Assembly (NCBI GenBank): GCA_019638635.1 | Contig: JAHBTM010000011.1 | Span: 1-50,856, forward strand | Source: Ferruginibacter sp. | Lineage (GTDB): Bacteria; Bacteroidota; Bacteroidia; Chitinophagales; Chitinophagaceae | DNA length: 50,856 nucleotides | Direction of reading: 5' to 3' | The notes under the pieces: generated by a model | Told to the model about the DNA's origin: nothing | Database searches by the model: none | The model's input: the letters and a program-made list of their open reading frames with translations, nothing else | Position numbers and translations under genes: made by a program | Shown: positions 16,076 through 25,736 of the stretch, in pieces | Layout: every line of letters starts with the position of its first letter | How positions within the stretch are numbered: the stretch's first letter is position 1

Positions 16076-17899
16076 ATGAGGAATTTGCAGGCAATTTTCA
16101 AGTATATCAAAAACTATCCGGGCCTTGTAGCGGCCTATTTTAGTTTTAATATCTTATCGGTTGTATTCAGTGTGGTATCGCTGGGTATGCTTGCACCCTT
16201 CCTGATGTTGATCTTTAAGCTGGATGGGGATGTGTTTGAAATGGTGAGTGGCAAAGGGTTGAATCCGGTGAATCATATAAAGTTGTATGTATCGAAGATG
16301 GTGGAAGAGCCGGGCGGTGCGGAGAAGGCCTTGCTCTTCATTTGTGTAATAATTTTTATTGCGATTATATTAAAGAACACATTTGCTTACCTCAGCCTGT
16401 ACTATCTGAACCCTATTCGTAACCGCATCTTAAATGATATGCGCACGAATATGTACAATAAAATTTTGCGTTTACCCATTGGTTTTTTCAGTGATCAGCG
16501 CAAGGGCGATGTTATGAGTCGTTTTTCGAACGACATCAACGACCTGGAAGTATCCACCATCAGTGTATTGGAAAGTTTATTTCGGGAACCAATCACCATA
16601 TTATTGTACTTCTCCTATCTGGTGATGTTGAGTCCGCAGTTAACATTGTTTCTGGTATTATTCCTTCCGGTAGCGGGGTTCATACTCGGCAGGGTGGGTC
16701 GTTCCCTGAAAAAGAAAAACCAACGGGTATTGCAGCAGTTCTCCAATATGTTTTCCACGATTGAAGAAACGTTGGGTGGGATACGGGTGATTAAAGCGTT
16801 TAATGCGGAACGTAAGGTGAAACAGCGTTTTGATGAACAATCAGAAACCATCTACCGGTTGAAGAATAAAGCCAATCGCCGAAGAGATTTAGCCTCTCCG
16901 TTATCAGAGGCCATGGGAGTAACGGCGGTTTTATGCATCTTGTTTTATGGCGGACGATTGATACTGAACAACGATGCAGGCATTGGTTTAAGTGCGGAAG
17001 ACTTCATCACCTACATTGCATTCTTTTCACAACTCATTCAACCGTTGAAAGGATTGTCAACCGCTTCTTTCAACATACAAAAGGGGGCTGCCAGTATTGA
17101 GCGCATTGAAAAACTCATACAAACCAAAGAAGAAATTACAGATGCGCCAAACGCCAAAGTGCTGGAGTCTTTTGAACATTCCATTGAATTCAGGAATGTA
17201 AGTTTTGCATACGATGATAAAGTGATTTTGAAAGACATCAACCTGGTCATACCCAAAGGAAAAACGGTGGCGTTGGTGGGCAGCAGTGGAGCGGGGAAAA
17301 GTACACTGGCCGATTTGGTGCCCCGGTTTATTGAAGCTACAAGCGGAGAGGTATTGATAGATGGGGTATCGGTGAAGGATTACACCATACAGTCTGTTCG
17401 GAGTAAGATGGGCATTGTAACACAGGAGGCGATCCTCTTCAATGATACCATCGCCCAAAACATTGCATTGGGAGTAGATCTTGCATCGCGCGAAGCAGTA
17501 GAGCAGGCTGCAACCATTGCCAATGCGCATACATTTATTTTGCAGAAAGAGCATGGGTATGATACATCGGTAGGAGAACGAGGCAGTAAATTAAGTGGCG
17601 GTGAGCGCCAGCGCATCACCATTGCCCGGGCGGTTATGAAAAATCCACCCATATTAATTTTAGATGAGGCCACTTCTTCGCTGGATACGGAGAGTGAGCG
17701 TTTGGTACAAGAGGCCATTCATCAATTGATGAGTCATAGAACCTCTTTGGTGATTGCGCATCGTTTAAGTACGGTACGTTACGCGGATGAAATCATTGTG
17801 TTACAAAAAGGAGTGATTACTGAACGCGGCACACACGATCAACTCATAGCACAGGGCGGCTTGTATAAAAAACTGATTGATATGCAGGAAGTGCAATGA
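16076..17899 (+). CDS. MsbA-like ABC exporter, permease fused to ATPase
   Basis: The 607-residue protein has an N-terminal six-helix exporter domain (about 1-340) and a C-terminal ATPase domain. ATPase motifs are Walker A GSSGAGKST (about 402), the signature LSGGERQR (about 507), Walker B ILILDEATSSLD and the switch His in VIAHRLSTV. The type is that of lipid A flippase MsbA and related multidrug or lipid exporters of the inner membrane. The substrate cannot be told from the sequence. It stands alone between rbfA (divergent) and the large type IX protein (convergent). Confidence 0.9.
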   Translation: MRNLQAIFKYIKNYPGLVAAYFSFNILSVVFSVVSLGMLAPFLMLIFKLDGDVFEMVSGKGLNPVNHIKLYVSKMVEEPGGAEKALLFICVIIFIAIILKNTFAYLSLYYLNPIRNRILNDMRTNMYNKILRLPIGFFSDQRKGDVMSRFSNDINDLEVSTISVLESLFREPITILLYFSYLVMLSPQLTLFLVLFLPVAGFILGRVGRSLKKKNQRVLQQFSNMFSTIEETLGGIRVIKAFNAERKVKQRFDEQSETIYRLKNKANRRRDLASPLSEAMGVTAVLCILFYGGRLILNNDAGIGLSAEDFITYIAFFSQLIQPLKGLSTASFNIQKGAASIERIEKLIQTKEEITDAPNAKVLESFEHSIEFRNVSFAYDDKVILKDINLVIPKGKTVALVGSSGAGKSTLADLVPRFIEATSGEVLIDGVSVKDYTIQSVRSKMGIVTQEAILFNDTIAQNIALGVDLASREAVEQAATIANAHTFILQKEHGYDTSVGERGSKLSGGERQRITIARAVMKNPPILILDEATSSLDTESERLVQEAIHQLMSHRTSLVIAHRLSTVRYADEIIVLQKGVITERGTHDQLIAQGGLYKKLIDMQEVQ

Positions 17900-18110
17900 T
17901 TGGAGTACTGTAACAAAACCTTCGTACCGCGAACTCCCTTACATTTTAATTTAGATATATCACGCCAACTAACACGTAAGTGCATCCGTGCCAGTAAGGT
18001 ACGAGCCAGCAAAATCTTTAGGTTTTACAATGTAAGAAGTTGATACATCCTACATGATACAACTGGTTAATATGTACCAATACCGGGTGAAGGTTAATGC
18101 GCAAAAGTTA

Positions 18111-18140
18111 TAATAAAAATGGGGAGCAAATTGCCCCCCT
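18111..18140. terminator. Terminator between exporter and secreted-protein gene
   Basis: GGGG-A-GC, loop AAATT, GC-C-CCCC forms an imperfect hairpin. On the minus strand it is followed by ATTTTTATTA, and on the plus strand by TTTCTTATT, so it could serve both convergent genes. It lies 21 bases after the stop of the minus-strand gene. Confidence 0.6.
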
Positions 18141-18160
18141 TTCTTATTAATTTAGATCAA

Positions 18161-21043
18161 TCACTGCTTTATTATTGAGATCGTTTCTCTTTTATTGTTT
18201 CTGTTGAGTTCAATATAATACACACCTTTGGCCCAGCGGCTACAATTGATGGTGTGTGTTGTTGCTACAGATTGAAGTTGAACACTTTGTTTATACATAA
18301 CTCTTCCTTTAGCATCGATCACTTTAATACCTGCAACTGAAGATGCACCCGGCGGTAAAGTAACAGTAAAAGTGTTGTTTACCGGATTAGGATAAATTGC
18401 GAATGAGGTTCCTGTTTGTGTTTCTTCAATGATTACTTCTCTTTCTGCTGAGTAGGTTGTTGTTGAATTATGTACTACTCTTAAGCGATAAAAGTTAGAG
18501 CCTACAACCGGAGATGTATGAAGGTATGAATAGGCGTTTGGCCCACTTCCGCCTGCAGGATCCCGCTCATTTAAAGTTGTGAATGATCCGCCTTCAATGC
18601 GGTGTTCAAGAATGTATTTCAAAATGTTATTCTCGTATCTGCCTTCCCAGTTGATTCGCGATTGATTGTTTTCAAACACAGCATTAAAACTCACCAGTTC
18701 AAAAACAGGAGTGGGTGGTGGAGGTGGAGGCGGTGGAGTGAAATCTTGTTTCACGATGGTGTGAACAACATTGGTAATAATGGGCAAATTATAGTCGAAG
18801 AAAATGGCAGCACTATTACTAACGGTGTCGCCTACCTGTAATCCGGGTCTTGCCTTAATTCTGAAACTGATGTAACCATGACTTTCCGGTTCATTTGTTA
18901 AACTATCTACCAGCAGGATATTGTTAAACCTTGCTTCAAGCACATTTCCGGAAACCACTTTAACTGTTGCAGGATGACTCGTACCAATCACGTAAATACT
19001 ATCAGGATATAATTTATCGCTGATCGTATCTCTAATCACCACGGTAAACGCTGTATCTGTACCGGTGTTTTGGAAGCGTATGGTGTAATGCAGGAATTTG
19101 CCCTGGTTCAGTTCCGGAATGGAAACGTAGCCACCGAAATGCTCGGCTTTGTCATTGGGATCGTAGGAGCCAGTGACGGTTTCAGTATTGATGGTGTAAT
19201 TATCCGCAGGCGTCTGATCTCCTGTGCTGTCAATATACACCTGACTGATTAGTTGATCGCCATTGTTTAATATAGGAGGAGTTGCTAATTGCAAATGGAT
19301 ATCAATCATTCCTGTTTCTCCCATTGCAATGGAGGGGATAATCCATCTGATCGTATCACCGGAACGAGATGTTGGAGGAATGGATGCGTTTACAAAATAT
19401 GCTCTGTGATCCTTAATATAGGTTAACTCTTTGTTTGTTTCATTGACGGTTCCTTTGTTGTTGTATTTAATTGTATAAGTTGCATCAAAACCGGGTCGTA
19501 ATTCTGTTTGCGGAATTACATACGCCATACAGTCGTGTATGTTGGGAATGAATGTTAATGCAAAATCAACGGTGTCCCTCTGATTATAGTTATTGAATTG
19601 CACAATTGCAGATGCGGGTGTAATATTGAAATAAGGATAATTGGTCTCCGCTATTAGTGTGTAACGACCGGTATCAACATAGGTTTGATAGTTGCCTCCT
19701 ATAGGAAGAACCGATTCTGCAAAACCAGTTTTGGTGATCTTGATCCGTGCATGATCATAGAGTGGTTCACCGGCATCTTTAATGCCGTTAGTATTTTCAT
19801 CAATAAAAACCTGACCAACAATTGTATTGAGTGGAGAAAGTTTTAATATCCAGAAATCCATTTTGCCTTTACTCACCGGGGCATCACCGTTTAAAACTGG
19901 ATTCCCCACATTCGGGGCATTGGTTTGTCCGCATAAAATGTAATCGCCTGAGCCGGTTATTTTAATAGCATTAAATATAGTAGTATCACTAATGTAATCG
20001 TGTTGAGTTCCATATATATACTTAGCATTCATTCTGCCAACCATTAACAATCCTGCATGTGAGCTGAAATACTGATTATAATCTGAACTTCCGGCACCAA
20101 TCACAACCCCATTAGACACAGCAATCCCGTGTCTTTCAGCAAAAGCTTCTTTGTTATAATTTGAAACAGGATATCCCGATTGTGAAAATCGATAAGATGT
20201 GAATGAAGAGGTATTATCCGGATTTAACCAATAAAATGCTTCATAAATTACGTCATTCCAGGGTGCTCCAGCCGGGGTTACTGCTTCCATAGAAAAATAT
20301 GTGTTCGCATTATCACGAATCATAGAATATGCTTGTGTTCCCTTTAGATCTTGTAAATAATTAACTGTAGAACCGTCTGATGTTACGTCACAAATGTAGC
20401 CTCTTAAATGCGGGGCAATAGTATTAGGAAGGGGTACACCCATGTAAATGGAGATGAAACTTGTTGTTGAGATAAATGCACGTAAAGTTTGATCGGGCAT
20501 TTCTACAATGCTAAAGCCTTCATCGTGTTTTGTAAATGATGAAGGCATTTGTGGGTCAAGGCATTTCTCCCACAGTAAATTTCCATTTTCATCTATTTTA
20601 ATTAACCATGCATCTGTGTGGTTACGGTTAGGGATACCTGACATTACTTGTCCGTTGGTGGAGAGAGAAGTCCCTATCACCGCATAGCCTCCGTTACTTA
20701 CACGAACCGCTTGTGATCCATGATCATACAATGTGCCGCCATAACATTTGCTCCAGATAATATTGCCGGCCTGATTGAATTTGGTTATCCAAAGATCACC
20801 ACCTCCTCTGCTATCCGTAATGTCACCGTTGTTGGAATTTGTATATCCTGTACACAGAAAGCCTCCGTCAGGTGTTGCGATAACAGCATTATAATAATCT
20901 GTTCCTGTGCCTCCCACAGATTTCTGCCAGATCAAATCACCGAATTCATCCAGTTTAATGATCCACGCATCCGAGGAATCTGTACTCCCGTGGTGCCCGG
21001 ATACATTCAAATCATTGGAGTGAGATAATCCAACAACAATCAT
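18161..21043 (-). CDS. Large type IX-secreted protein with DUF7619-like and sorting domains (5' end frameshifted)
   Basis: The uninterrupted frame from the first ATG gives 960 residues. Residues 1-400 carry repeats of the type ILWxKxxGGTxxDxxxxV...GGYxxxGxT, a propeller-like pattern. About 408-500 resemble a SdrD B-like domain (GQVFIDENTNGIKDAGEP), and about 625-765 a DUF7619-like domain (SYDPNDK, LHYTIRFQNTGTDTA, FFDYNLPIITN). A proline run lies at about 769-778, and the last 80 residues are a type A sorting domain (YPNPVNNTFTVTLP, ending ETISIIKQ). The frame continues upstream of this ATG with another clear repeat but has no start there; the signal peptide is in another frame (see the next entry). 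The gene may be a recent pseudogene, or the sequence may lack a base. The role is unknown; it is expected to be a cell-surface or secreted protein. Confidence 0.85.
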   Translation of the reverse strand: MIVVGLSHSNDLNVSGHHGSTDSSDAWIIKLDEFGDLIWQKSVGGTGTDYYNAVIATPDGGFLCTGYTNSNNGDITDSRGGGDLWITKFNQAGNIIWSKCYGGTLYDHGSQAVRVSNGGYAVIGTSLSTNGQVMSGIPNRNHTDAWLIKIDENGNLLWEKCLDPQMPSSFTKHDEGFSIVEMPDQTLRAFISTTSFISIYMGVPLPNTIAPHLRGYICDVTSDGSTVNYLQDLKGTQAYSMIRDNANTYFSMEAVTPAGAPWNDVIYEAFYWLNPDNTSSFTSYRFSQSGYPVSNYNKEAFAERHGIAVSNGVVIGAGSSDYNQYFSSHAGLLMVGRMNAKYIYGTQHDYISDTTIFNAIKITGSGDYILCGQTNAPNVGNPVLNGDAPVSKGKMDFWILKLSPLNTIVGQVFIDENTNGIKDAGEPLYDHARIKITKTGFAESVLPIGGNYQTYVDTGRYTLIAETNYPYFNITPASAIVQFNNYNQRDTVDFALTFIPNIHDCMAYVIPQTELRPGFDATYTIKYNNKGTVNETNKELTYIKDHRAYFVNASIPPTSRSGDTIRWIIPSIAMGETGMIDIHLQLATPPILNNGDQLISQVYIDSTGDQTPADNYTINTETVTGSYDPNDKAEHFGGYVSIPELNQGKFLHYTIRFQNTGTDTAFTVVIRDTISDKLYPDSIYVIGTSHPATVKVVSGNVLEARFNNILLVDSLTNEPESHGYISFRIKARPGLQVGDTVSNSAAIFFDYNLPIITNVVHTIVKQDFTPPPPPPPPTPVFELVSFNAVFENNQSRINWEGRYENNILKYILEHRIEGGSFTTLNERDPAGGSGPNAYSYLHTSPVVGSNFYRLRVVHNSTTTYSAEREVIIEETQTGTSFAIYPNPVNNTFTVTLPPGASSVAGIKVIDAKGRVMYKQSVQLQSVATTHTINCSRWAKGVYYIELNRNNKRETISIIKQ

Positions 21044-21192
21044 TGTTCCATCTGGATTGAGGAGTATATCTTTTGCAATGTCTCTGTTGGTGCCACCATA
21101 GCCTTTCGACCATAAGATGCTGGGCCTTATCTGGGATTGTGCTGTAAATACGCCTTGAGCAACAGCCCAATCAATACGAATAAATTTCGCAT
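21044..21192 (-). pseudogene. Frameshifted signal peptide and first repeat of the type IX protein
   Basis: Read on the minus strand, an ATG at 21192 encodes MRNLFVLIGLLLKA, a typical signal-peptide start, but this frame reaches TAA at 21129-21127. In the neighbouring frame, which is the frame of the 960-residue protein, the sequence continues FTAQSQIRPSILWSKGYGG and then NPDGTMIVVG without a stop. Restoring one base near 21148-21153 would join the signal peptide directly to the AQSQ cleavage region and the first repeat. No homopolymer lies at the break, so simple slippage is unlikely. The full gene would then run from 21192 to 18161 and encode about 1010 residues. Confidence 0.8.
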
Positions 21193-21338
21193 GTTTATTG
21201 ATTTTAAAAATTGATTGAAAGGGGCGGACTGTTGAATTAAAATCGTTATAAAGTTAATAATAAAAATAATATTAATATAAATATGCCTGTTTTCGACTCA
21301 TAAGTGCAACACATATTATTTTATCAATCACCACAAAT

Positions 21339-21365
21339 AAAAAAACCACCTGCAAGAGGTGGTTT
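21339..21365 (-). terminator. Rho-independent terminator after the DksA-like gene
   Basis: On the minus strand AAACCACCT, loop CTTGC, AGGTGGTTT, followed by further T. It lies about 20 bases after the stop codon. Confidence 0.85.
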
Positions 21366-21385
21366 CAATTTATCAGTAGAAATGA

Positions 21386-22354
21386 TTATTTAGAGCGACT
21401 CATTTTTGCAGCAATGGATAACGTAGCGTGGGGCACGGCACGTAAACGCGCCTTATCAATTAACTGGCCTGTTTCACGACAAATACCGTAGGTTTTATTT
21501 TCAATGCGCACTAATGCTTTTTCCAGGTGGTCAATGAATGTAATCTGGCGGCTGGCCATCTGGCTTAATTGTTCTCTCTCCATGCTCAGGCTTCCATCTT
21601 CCATCGTCATGTAACGATTCTCACTTTCGTCTCCACCCATTTCATCTTTACGGGTAATCAGTCCTTGTAGGTAGTTCAATTCTTTTTTAGCGGCTTCCAG
21701 TTTTCTGGAAATCAATTCGCGAAATTCAGCCAACTCATTGTCGCTGTAACGTACAATCGACTTGCCTTTATCTTCAGAGGGTTTATCCAATACAGATTTC
21801 ATGAATTCAGGGTTATAGGGTTTAGATGTTTTGGTAGCTATTTTGGGCAATGAAACCGGTTTGGCCGGTGCCACTTTAATGTCTTTTACATTTTTAGGGG
21901 GCAATGTTTTGGTGGGTTTTGATGCCACAGGTTTAGCGGGTGCTTCTTTACGGGCAACAGCGGCTTTGGGCGCGGGCTTTGCTGCCGGTGCCGGTTGAGC
22001 TGGCGACGTAGACTTTTTGGCCGGTGCTACTGGGGCCGCTTTTTTTACAGGGGCCGTTTTAGTTGCCGGGGTGGCTTTTTTTACCGGAGCCGGAGCTGCT
22101 TTTTTCGGGGCCGGTGCAGCCTTTTTAGCCGGTACAGCTTTTTTCACCACAGCAGGGGCCGCCTTTTTGGGAGCCGGAGCCGCTTTCTTAGGAGCGGGCG
22201 CTGCTTTTTTAGGAGCAGCCTTCTTTGCCGGAGCCGCTTTTTGAGGTGCCGGAGCGGCTTTCTTAGCCGGTGTAGCTTTCTTTACAGGAGCGGCTTTTTT
22301 GGCCGGAGCTGCTTTTTTCGGGGCCGGTTTGGCTATTTTCTTTTTAGTTGCCAT
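21386..22354 (-). CDS. DksA/TraR-like protein with histone H1-like Lys/Ala/Pro repeat tail
   Basis: The 322-residue protein has two parts. Residues 1-170 are almost only Lys, Ala, Pro and Val in repeats such as KKAAPAPKKAAPA, similar to histone H1 and AlgP tails and likely to bind DNA or RNA. Residues 195-322 resemble DksA/TraR regulators: a coiled-coil region (ISRKLEAAKKELNYLQG) and a C-terminal segment YGICRETGQLIDKARLRAVPHATLS. In classical DksA the latter is a four-cysteine zinc finger; here only the first cysteine is kept and the others are Thr, Ser and Ala. Transcription control through RNA polymerase is therefore possible but unproven. The start overlaps the end of ileS by 11 bases, so the two are likely co-expressed. 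Confidence 0.85.
   Translation of the reverse strand: MATKKKIAKPAPKKAAPAKKAAPVKKATPAKKAAPAPQKAAPAKKAAPKKAAPAPKKAAPAPKKAAPAVVKKAVPAKKAAPAPKKAAPAPVKKATPATKTAPVKKAAPVAPAKKSTSPAQPAPAAKPAPKAAVARKEAPAKPVASKPTKTLPPKNVKDIKVAPAKPVSLPKIATKTSKPYNPEFMKSVLDKPSEDKGKSIVRYSDNELAEFRELISRKLEAAKKELNYLQGLITRKDEMGGDESENRYMTMEDGSLSMEREQLSQMASRQITFIDHLEKALVRIENKTYGICRETGQLIDKARLRAVPHATLSIAAKMSRSK
21955..22340 (-). repeat. Low-complexity repeat encoding KKAAPA units
   Basis: The DNA for the Lys/Ala/Pro tail consists of degenerate repeats of about 15-24 bases (units such as AAGAAAGCCGCTCCGGC and variants). Such tracts can change length by recombination or replication slippage. Confidence 0.8.
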
Positions 22355-25300
22355 TTGTTTTGCTGATTTTTTGAACGTTTACGGTTAAAGTCGCATCGTT
22401 TATTTCTATCGCTATACCTTCTGAAATTTCAGGTTCAAACTCAATAGTATCCGCTAAAATTTCGCGGCAAATATAGTCTTTAAATTGAATCAATGAAGGT
22501 TGCAGGGCTTCATTCTGACTGATTTTAACCGATATTCGGTCGGTTAGTTCAAATTGAAGGTCTTTACGTACATTTTGAATCCTGTTAACCAATTCACGGG
22601 CATTGCCTTCATGTAACAAATTTTCAGTCAGGGTGATATCTAACGCCACCGTCAACGACCCCTTCGAAGCTACTTCATATCCCGGGATTTCATCGGTGAA
22701 TATTTCTATATCCTCTTCATTTACAACAAGTTGATCGTTATCAAGGGTAAGGGTGAGTCCGCCGTTTTGCACCTGATTGATCTGCTCATTGGTTAACTGC
22801 TCAATGGCGGTTGCAGCGAGTTTCATCTTCGGTCCCAACTTTTTACCCAACGATTTAAAGTTGGCTTTGGCTTTTTTACGGATGAAATCATTGCCGGCAT
22901 CCAGGATTTCAATTTCCTTGATGTTTGTTTCTGCCATAATAATATGTTCCACCTTCCGGATGCCCTCGGCCATTTCTTTATCGAGTGCCGGAACAATGGC
23001 TTTTTGCAAGGGCTGACGCACCTTAATATTTACTTTTTTACGCAAGGATAGTATTAGTGATGAGGCATCCTGAGCCAATTCCATACGTTTTTCCAAAGCC
23101 TGATCAATCATTTGTACATCAGCAACAGGATACAATACGTGGTGTATAGAACCTGCATGGATTCTTCCGGTAACCTGGTTCAGGTTGCGGAACATCCAGT
23201 CTGCAAAGAATGGCGCAATCGGTGCCATCAGGGCACTCAGTGTTTCGAGGCATTCGTACAGGGTTTGATACGCACTGATTTTATCGGCTTCATATTCTCC
23301 TTTCCAGAACCGGCGCCTGCATAAACGAACATACCAGTTGCTGAGGTGTACATCTACAAATGTTTCAATATCCCTTCCAGCTTGTGTGGGTTCGTAATCA
23401 TCAAAATATCCGGTAACACGTTGTATCAGGCTATGGAGCGAGGAGAGAATCCATCGATCCATTTCCGGCCTTTCATTTTCGGGTATGCGTGGCTGTTCGT
23501 AACGGAATCCATCCACGTTGGCATACAACACAAAAAATTGATACGTATTATACAAGGTGCCGAAAAATTTTCGTTGAATTTCGCGAATCCCTTCTGCATC
23601 AAATTTCAGGCTATCCCATGGAGAGGCATTGGTGATCAGATACCATCGGGTAGCATCTGCCCCAAACTGATCTAATGTGCTGAACGGATCCACCACATTG
23701 CCCAGGCGTTTGCTCATTTTATTTCCATGCTTATCCAACACCAGTCCGTTGCTTACAACCGTTTTGTAAGCCACACTATCAAACAGCAACACCCCCAGTG
23801 CATGCAAAGTATAGAACCAGCCACGGGTTTGATCTACGCCTTCGGCTATAAAATCGGCCGGGAAATTTTCTTTAAAGGTTTCTTCATTTTCAAAAGGATA
23901 ATGCCATTGTGCATACGGCATGGCTCCACTATCGAACCACACATCTATCAAATCGGGTACGCGGTACATGCGTTTACCACCGTTGCTTACCAGTACAATT
24001 TCATCCACAAACGGTTTATGTAAATCTTTCACACCCGTTAAAAATGCTGCGTTGGTGCCATCATTCAACTGTTGATGTGCTTTTTGAATTTCATCATTTA
24101 ACTGACGAATGCTGCCGATACAAATCATCTCTTCTCCATCTTCCGTTTTCCAGATGGGAAGCGGAGTGCCCCAATAACGGCTGCGGCTCAAATTCCAGTC
24201 TACCATATTTTCCAGCCAGTTTCCAAACCTGCCTGAACCGGTGGAAGCGGGTTTCCAACGGATGGTTTTATTTAGTTCAATCATCCGGTCTTTTACGGCT
24301 GTGGTTTTAATAAACCAGGCATCCAACGGGTAGTAAATGATGGGCTTATCGGTTCGCCAGCAATGCGGATAATTGTGTTCGTACTTTTCAACTTTAAACG
24401 CTCTGTTTTCCAGTTTCAGTTTTACGGCGATGTCTACGTTTACATCTACATATGCGGCATCATCTTTATAATTCTTAACAAACCTTCCACTGAATTCGCC
24501 GGTGCCCTCAATAAATTTACCTTCACGGTCTACGAGGGTGAGGATACCTAAACGGTTTTGTTTGCCTACTTTAAAGTCATCTGCACCAAACGCAGGGGCC
24601 GTATGTACAATGCCGGTTCCATCTTCTGTGGTTACAAAATCTCCGGTAATGATGCGGAACGGATCGGCATCGGGCGTTGTTTCTTTAATTTTTTCCAGTG
24701 TGTTCGATTCAAACGGAAGCAGTTGCTCGTAGCGTGCGCCGGCCAACTCACTGCCTCTAACGGTAAGGAGTACACGCCATGGTACTGATTTGTCTCCCTG
24801 TTTGTAAGCCTGCTCATCCGCATCCTGTTGTTCAGCTTTAAAGAACGATGGCAGGAGTGCGGTAGCCAGCACCACATGTACCAGTAATCCGGTATACGGG
24901 TTGAATGTTCTCACGAGGCTGTATTCAATATCCGGGCCCACCGTTAAGCCAAGGTTGGAGGGAAGGGTCCATGGGGTAGTGGTCCAGGCCATGAAAAACA
25001 CATCCTGATTACCGGAGGCTTCAAACAACTTTACCGTTTGCTCATGGGCAATGGCTTTAAACATCGCCACAGCACTGGTATCCTTTACATCTTTATATGT
25101 GCCCGGTTGGTTGAGTTCATGACTGCTCAATCCGGTACCTGCGGCAGGAGAATACGGTTGAATGCTCACACTCTGATAGAGGTAACCTTTTTCGTACAAC
25201 CGGCTCAGGCACCACCACAAACTTTCAATATAATTGTTTTCAAAAGTTACGTAGGGTTCCTTCAGGTCAACCCAATATCCCATACGCTGGGTGATGTCAT

Positions 25301-25706
25301 CCCATAAACTTTTATACCGCATCACAGCTTCACGGCAGCGTGCATTGTATTCCTCCACAGTAATTTTTACACCAATATCTTCTTTAGTAATGCCCAGTTC
25401 TTTTTCAACCCCCAGTTCAACCGGAAGTCCGTGTGTATCCCAACCACCTTTTCTTTTTACCTGAAATCCCTGCATGGTTTTATAGCGACAAACCAAATCT
25501 TTCAGTGTGCGGGAAATTACATGGTGAATACCCGGCATGCCGTTGGCACTGGGCGGACCTTCATAGAACACAAAAGAGGGGCGTCCGGCCCTCAATTCGA
25601 TGCTTTTTTCAAATGCATGCTCCGTTTTCCAGGCTTCCAGCATTGTTTCGGCGATGGAGGGAAGGTTCAATTGGGTATATTCCGGGTATTTGGCAGACAT
25701 ATTCAA
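22344..25706 (-). CDS. ileS: Isoleucyl-tRNA synthetase, type 2
   Basis: The 1120-residue class I synthetase charges tRNA-Ile. The editing domain shows TTTPWTLPSN (242-251) and GTGIVHTAPAFGADDF (363-378), and the KMSKR loop is at 663-667. The ATP-binding HIGH motif is replaced: the segment PPSANGMPGIHH at 51-62 places GIHH where HxGH is expected. That swap has been reported in some IleRS2 enzymes with extreme mupirocin resistance. The length and the absence of a C-terminal cysteine zinc-binding motif also fit IleRS2. Met3 is an alternative start. A TAACTTTG promoter box lies 22 bases upstream, and the DksA-like gene follows with overlap. Confidence 0.95.
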   Translation of the reverse strand: MNMSAKYPEYTQLNLPSIAETMLEAWKTEHAFEKSIELRAGRPSFVFYEGPPSANGMPGIHHVISRTLKDLVCRYKTMQGFQVKRKGGWDTHGLPVELGVEKELGITKEDIGVKITVEEYNARCREAVMRYKSLWDDITQRMGYWVDLKEPYVTFENNYIESLWWCLSRLYEKGYLYQSVSIQPYSPAAGTGLSSHELNQPGTYKDVKDTSAVAMFKAIAHEQTVKLFEASGNQDVFFMAWTTTPWTLPSNLGLTVGPDIEYSLVRTFNPYTGLLVHVVLATALLPSFFKAEQQDADEQAYKQGDKSVPWRVLLTVRGSELAGARYEQLLPFESNTLEKIKETTPDADPFRIITGDFVTTEDGTGIVHTAPAFGADDFKVGKQNRLGILTLVDREGKFIEGTGEFSGRFVKNYKDDAAYVDVNVDIAVKLKLENRAFKVEKYEHNYPHCWRTDKPIIYYPLDAWFIKTTAVKDRMIELNKTIRWKPASTGSGRFGNWLENMVDWNLSRSRYWGTPLPIWKTEDGEEMICIGSIRQLNDEIQKAHQQLNDGTNAAFLTGVKDLHKPFVDEIVLVSNGGKRMYRVPDLIDVWFDSGAMPYAQWHYPFENEETFKENFPADFIAEGVDQTRGWFYTLHALGVLLFDSVAYKTVVSNGLVLDKHGNKMSKRLGNVVDPFSTLDQFGADATRWYLITNASPWDSLKFDAEGIREIQRKFFGTLYNTYQFFVLYANVDGFRYEQPRIPENERPEMDRWILSSLHSLIQRVTGYFDDYEPTQAGRDIETFVDVHLSNWYVRLCRRRFWKGEYEADKISAYQTLYECLETLSALMAPIAPFFADWMFRNLNQVTGRIHAGSIHHVLYPVADVQMIDQALEKRMELAQDASSLILSLRKKVNIKVRQPLQKAIVPALDKEMAEGIRKVEHIIMAETNIKEIEILDAGNDFIRKKAKANFKSLGKKLGPKMKLAATAIEQLTNEQINQVQNGGLTLTLDNDQLVVNEEDIEIFTDEIPGYEVASKGSLTVALDITLTENLLHEGNARELVNRIQNVRKDLQFELTDRISVKISQNEALQPSLIQFKDYICREILADTIEFEPEISEGIAIEINDATLTVNVQKISKTNGN

Positions 25707-25728
25707 TATTTCATCAAAAAATGGTGTG

Positions 25729-25736
25729 CAAAGTTA
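25729..25736 (-). promoter_or_regulatory. -7 promoter box for ileS
   Basis: TAACTTTG on the minus strand matches TAnnTTTG, 22 bases before the ileS start. Confidence 0.45.

Noticed and set aside
21995-22366. Open frames rich in Gly, Ala, Arg and Phe antisense to the Lys/Ala/Pro repeat
   Set aside because: They are the complement of a low-complexity repeat; such frames stay open by composition alone.
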